A stretch of DNA of 9,391 nt from UBA1740 sp045587025 (GTDB taxonomy: Bacteria > Bacillota > Clostridia > Oscillospirales > CAG-272), in assembly GCA_045587025.1 (NCBI GenBank), contig JAZNBK010000045.1, forward strand, positions 1-9,391, given 5' to 3'. This document shows positions 7,289-9,391 of this stretch, piece after piece. Position 1 is the stretch's first letter, and every line of letters begins with the position of its first letter. The notes beneath the pieces were generated by a model. That model was given only the letters and a program-made list of their open reading frames with translations. It ran no database searches and was not told where the DNA came from. Made by a program: the position numbers and the translations under genes.

Positions 7289-8321
7289 ATTTGTTAAGTG
7301 TTTCGGCAATTTCATAAATTAACGCCTCTGTCTTTTCCCAGCCGAGACAAGGGTCGGTGATAGACTGTCCGTATATAGTTCCGTCGGTTTTTTGCGCGCC
7401 GTCCACAAGGTAGCTTTCTATCATTATACCTTTTACCATTTTTTTGATTTCTTCGTTCTGAGAACGGCTATATAATATGTCTCTTGTAATACGGATTTGC
7501 TCTAAGAACTGTTTTCCGGAATTGGCGTGATTAGCGTCTACAATAACGGCAGGATTGCTAAGACCTGATTTTTTATAAATATCAAGCAAGGTTAAGAGAT
7601 CTTCATAATGGTAGTTGGAAATAGACTTTCCGGCAGCATCCTGATATCCGCGAAGAATAGCGTGCGCATATGGATTACCTTCGCTTTCAACCTCCCAGCC
7701 CCTGTATATAAAGGTGTGCTTATGTTGCGCTGCTGTGATCGCATTCATCATAATAGAAAGCTGACCGCTCGTCGGATTTTTCATACCTACGGGAATATCG
7801 AGACCGGATGCAGTAAGACGATGTTGCTGATTTTCCACAGAACGAGCACCAATCGCTACGTAAGCGAGAAGATCGGAAAGATAACGGTGATTATCAGGAT
7901 AGAGCATTTCGTCGGCACAGGTAAAGCCATAATCACGCAGAGCCGATATGTGCAAATCTCTGATAGAAACTATACCTTGCAGCATATCAGGTTTCTCGGT
8001 AGGGTTTGGCTGATGCAGCATACCTTTATATCCGTCACCCGTAGTTCTCGGTTTGTTTGTATACACTCTGGGGATGATAAAAATGTTGTCCGCAACCTTA
8101 TCCTGTACCGTGCGAAGTCGGCTAATATAATCCAATACCGATTCTTTGTGATCGGCAGAGCAAGGACCTATAACAAGAATAAGCTTGTCCGACTCGCCTC
8201 GGAAAATCTTTTTTATTTCCTCATCCCGTTTTTCTTTGATTTCTATCATTTCTTTTGTTAAAGGATATTGTTCCTTTATATCCTTTGGGATAGGGAGCTT
8301 GTGGTGGAAATTCATGTTCAT
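7287..8321 (-). CDS. aroF: 3-deoxy-7-phosphoheptulonate (DAHP) synthase, type I AroFGH class
   Basis: Condenses phosphoenolpyruvate with erythrose 4-phosphate to DAHP, the entry step of the shikimate pathway. At 344 residues it matches the E. coli AroF/G/H class (about 350). The metal ligands expected from E. coli AroG are all present: C54 in GPCSADH, H265 in DANHANSGKQF, E302 in MIESYLVDGAQ and D323 in QSITDPCLGWE. The PEP-binding segments KPRTT (90-94) and PVGMKNPTSG (177-186) are also there. The enzyme class is usually feedback-inhibited by one aromatic amino acid through its N-terminal region; which one cannot be read here, so the aroF symbol denotes class only. The start at 8321 has AGAGGT at 8329-8334. 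A GTG at 8378 is in frame but lies in the terminator hairpin. It is the first enzyme gene of aroF-pheA and is controlled by the leader at 8361-8577. Confidence 0.96.
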   Translation of the reverse strand: MNMNFHHKLPIPKDIKEQYPLTKEMIEIKEKRDEEIKKIFRGESDKLILVIGPCSADHKESVLDYISRLRTVQDKVADNIFIIPRVYTNKPRTTGDGYKGMLHQPNPTEKPDMLQGIVSIRDLHISALRDYGFTCADEMLYPDNHRYLSDLLAYVAIGARSVENQQHRLTASGLDIPVGMKNPTSGQLSIMMNAITAAQHKHTFIYRGWEVESEGNPYAHAILRGYQDAAGKSISNYHYEDLLTLLDIYKKSGLSNPAVIVDANHANSGKQFLEQIRITRDILYSRSQNEEIKKMVKGIMIESYLVDGAQKTDGTIYGQSITDPCLGWEKTEALIYEIAETLNK

Positions 8322-8328
8322 AATATTT

Positions 8329-8334
8329 ACCTCT
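8329..8334 (-). promoter_or_regulatory. Ribosome binding site that sets the DAHP synthase start
   Basis: AGAGGT lies seven bases before the ATG at 8321 and just after the leader terminator. A second in-frame ATG at 8315 is possible but is less well spaced. Confidence 0.7.
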
Positions 8335-8360
8335 TTTTTAATTATATATGAATTTATTAA

Positions 8361-8411
8361 CAAAAACAAAGTCCGCACAGCGTTGAAATCAAGTTCAAGA
8401 CCGTGCGGACT
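8361..8411 (-). terminator. Intrinsic terminator (attenuator) ahead of the DAHP synthase gene
   Basis: On the minus strand AGTCCGCAC (8411-8403) pairs with GTGCGGACT (8378-8370) over nine bases. An inner TTGAA/TTCAA stem follows an internal loop, and the hairpin ends in TTTGTTTTTG (8370-8361). It sits between the promoter and the aroF start, 27 bases before the aroF ribosome site, where a terminator makes sense only as an attenuator. Confidence 0.88.
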
Positions 8412-8466
8412 CTCTTTTATAATCCCTTAAGCTTTACCATCGAGGCGATGGCAAAAAGCCACCGAG

Positions 8467-8550
8467 TCAATGTTTTTCAGCAAGGGCAGAAAAACCGCAC
8501 TGATGGCAATAATAAAATCGACAGTTCATTCTTTTACGAATATAAATCAT
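8467..8550 (-). CDS. Putative regulatory leader peptide, 27 residues, Phe/Tyr-rich
   Basis: An ATG at 8550 opens 27 codons ending at TGA (8467-8469). AAGGAG (8561-8566) lies ten bases upstream, slightly far but usable. The first codons read Met-Ile-Tyr-Ile-Arg. The core CRFYYCHQCGF spells Phe-Tyr-Tyr at residues 12-14 with another Phe at 19. Five of 27 residues are Phe or Tyr and none is Trp, fitting an operon for DAHP synthase and prephenate dehydratase. A ribosome with the Phe codon (8515-8517) in its A site would cover roughly the next 12 bases. That masks UUGCCAUC (8502-8509) and leaves the antiterminator strand from 8500 free. The alternative, a tiny CxxC protein, seems less likely given the promoter and the downstream terminator. 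Confidence 0.6.
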   Translation of the reverse strand: MIYIRKRMNCRFYYCHQCGFSALAEKH

Positions 8551-8583
8551 TATGCGATTTCTCCTTTTCCTTTATGATAAATC

Positions 8584-8612
8584 ATTATACTACTGTAAAT
8601 TTAATTTGTCAA
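8584..8612 (-). promoter_or_regulatory. Consensus promoter of the aroF-pheA leader
   Basis: On the minus strand TTGACA (8607-8612) and TATAAT (8584-8589) are both perfect consensus hexamers with a 17-base spacer. The predicted start is near 8577, about 27 bases before the leader ATG. Such a strong promoter fits an operon controlled after initiation, by attenuation. Confidence 0.93.
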
Positions 8613-8650
8613 TATGTTTTTAAAAAATTTCGTAATTTTTATAGATTTTA

Positions 8651-8700
8651 TAACGAAAAAAGCTATATAAATCCACAGAAAATGGACTATATAGCTTTTA
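8651..8700 (-). terminator. Intrinsic terminator of the flavodoxin-like gene
   Basis: AAAAGCTATATA (8658-8669 on the plus strand) pairs with TATATAGCTTTT (8688-8699), twelve base pairs, with a further TCC/GGA step near the loop. On the minus strand it ends in GCTTTTTTCG, starting 12 bases after the gene stop. The plus-strand side is also T-rich, so it may act in both directions, but no plus-strand gene needs it. Confidence 0.8.
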
Positions 8701-8711
8701 TTTTCGTCTTA

Positions 8712-9134
8712 TTATGCCAAGGATTTAAGTGTTTTCTCAAGCCATTCGGTAACCTGAGCTTTTTCCTCGTCTGAAACTTTTTTCATAAATTTGAAGGGAA
8801 GTCCTCCGTTAATATAAAGAACGTCCTCGCATACGTTAGCGCCTGCATTTTTTACCCAATCAATCAATTGCTGAGCTTTTTCCTTTTCTCCGTCAATGAT
8901 AAACGCTACGTTCTGCGCTTGTGATTTGTTCATATTCTTGCAGAATATTTCGACAGAAGTGCTATATTTTGCCGCTGCGGTAGCAACAATTATTACTATT
9001 CTTTCTGTTTCGCACGGATAAGCAGGGGGAATAATGTCTGCCTTGTAATTGGACTTTTCAGAAGCAATCATATCTGCAATAGAAAGAAGCTTACCTTTTT
9101 TTGTGGCAGTAAGTACACGCATTTTAATTTTCAT
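8712..9134 (-). CDS. Small flavodoxin-like protein of unknown function
   Basis: 140 residues, soluble, no signal peptide or membrane segment. The alternation of hydrophobic strands and helices (RVLTATKKGK, RIVIIVATAAAK, NVAFIIDGE, DVLYINGG) suggests a flavodoxin-like alpha/beta fold, with an amphipathic C-terminal helix (about 121-138). A normal flavodoxin has a T/S-x-T-G-x-T FMN phosphate loop after the first strand. Here that place holds TATKKGK (9-15), so FMN binding is doubtful. A loop PPAYPC (36-41) precedes the second strand and there are three cysteines (41, 65, 102). The start at 9134 has AAGGAG (9142-9147) seven bases upstream; an in-frame TTG at 9227 is not supported. It is monocistronic, closed by its own terminator. 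I do not recognise a named family with certainty, so no function is given. Confidence 0.72.
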   Translation of the reverse strand: MKIKMRVLTATKKGKLLSIADMIASEKSNYKADIIPPAYPCETERIVIIVATAAAKYSTSVEIFCKNMNKSQAQNVAFIIDGEKEKAQQLIDWVKNAGANVCEDVLYINGGLPFKFMKKVSDEEKAQVTEWLEKTLKSLA

Positions 9135-9391
9135 GTTTTTTCTCCTTAAAGAGCATAGCTCATTTTTATTTATACAAATCATAATGAAAATTATACAAAA
9201 TCCATTATTAATAGTATCTCTGAACAAATATACAGCGAAGAACGTTTTTTAAAAGCAGGAATTTTTAAAATACCAAAGAGTGATAGAGAGTATAAAATAA
9301 TTTATTATTAAAATCAAATAATCATATTTTTTCAGGAAATAGATTTATCAAAAAACTAAATTCAGATTTTAAAAACAAAACATTAAAATAA
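9135..9391. other. AT-rich region without a recognisable gene
   Basis: This stretch is upstream of the flavodoxin-like gene. A minus-strand TATAAT lies at 9190-9195, but the hexamer 17 bases upstream (GATACT) is a poor -35 box, so the promoter is only tentative. The rest, up to 9391, is strongly AT-rich. One plus-strand frame stays open from 9159 to its stop at 9309-9311 but has no start codon or ribosome site. I find no hairpin terminator or RNA gene here. Confidence 0.5.

Larger units (their letters stand above)
8361..8577 (-). promoter_or_regulatory. Transcription-attenuation leader of aroF-pheA
   Basis: About 217 bases of 5' leader lie between the promoter and the operon. In order, the transcript holds a Shine-Dalgarno (8561-8566), a 27-codon leader peptide with Phe-Tyr-Tyr at 8509-8517, and an antiterminator strand GUGCGGUUUUUCU (8488-8500). 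Next come a local hairpin GUUUUUC/GAAAAAC (8494-8488 with 8478-8472), a hairpin CCAUCG-CCU-CGAUGG (8451-8437), and the terminator (8361-8411). The antiterminator strand pairs with AGAGAGUCCGCAC (8415-8403), the 5' arm region of the terminator: six Watson-Crick pairs, one U/U mismatch, then six pairs including two G-U. Terminator and antiterminator are mutually exclusive. I see no T-box (AGGGUGGNACCGCG). The best explanation is ribosome-mediated attenuation by Phe/Tyr supply, inferred and not folded computationally. Confidence 0.7.

Noticed and set aside
8361..8577. T-box riboswitch upstream of the DAHP synthase gene
   Set aside because: The length and terminator would suit one, but the conserved T-box sequence and a stem-I-like layout are not seen, and the leader ORF explains the region better.
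9159..9311. Plus-strand open frame without a start codon, ending at TAA 9309-9311
   Set aside because: No ATG, no ribosome site and strongly AT-rich; most likely chance openness, though a decayed gene tail cannot be excluded.
1..9391. CRISPR array, tRNA, rRNA or complete insertion sequence
   Set aside because: No regularly spaced repeats, cloverleaf sequences, rRNA motifs or transposase genes with inverted ends were found on either strand.

Overview
The window looks like chromosomal DNA from a low-GC Gram-positive anaerobe, most likely class Clostridia. The reasons are AT-rich intergenic DNA, AGGAGG-type ribosome binding sites, near-consensus TTGACA/TATAAT promoters, an ArgR/AhrC-like box and the gene types present. 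The species cannot be told by eye. All seven main genes lie on the minus strand, so transcription runs from right to left.

Layout from left to right (that is, from the downstream end). (1) 53-95: a hairpin terminator facing plus, which probably ends a convergent gene lying outside the window. (2) 98-1399: an FAD-dependent oxidoreductase with a C-terminal Rieske [2Fe-2S] domain. Its 3' half is visibly richer in GC than the rest of the window. (3) 1507-1565: the terminator of the arginine operon. (4) 1625-5326: argG-argH-argF (transcribed in that order), the last three steps from ornithine to arginine. They are read from a good promoter whose -35 box overlaps a probable ARG box. (5) 5420-6085: a DUF1275/YoaK-family membrane protein with its own promoter. 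(6) 6185-8321: an aromatic operon of a type I DAHP synthase followed closely by a bifunctional chorismate mutase/prephenate dehydratase (pheA). (7) 8361-8612: a leader region for that operon. (8) 8651-9134: a small flavodoxin-like protein of unknown function with its own terminator. (9) 9135-9391: AT-rich DNA in which I see no gene.

The most interesting element is the leader of the aromatic operon. A perfect TTGACA-17-TATAAT promoter drives an RNA that carries a 27-codon leader peptide with a Phe-Tyr-Tyr block. A strong intrinsic terminator follows, ahead of the DAHP synthase gene. A segment of the leader ORF just after the Phe-Tyr-Tyr codons can pair over 12 of 13 positions with the 5' arm of that terminator, giving an antiterminator. 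An 8-nt sequence at the Tyr codons is repeated downstream, and both copies can pair with the same partner. Together these fit ribosome-mediated attenuation by Phe/Tyr supply. No T-box, the usual device for such operons in Firmicutes, is visible. The structure was worked out by eye and has not been folded computationally.

Functionally the window joins two amino-acid supply units, each with its own control: ArgR-type repression for arginine and transcription attenuation for Phe/Tyr.
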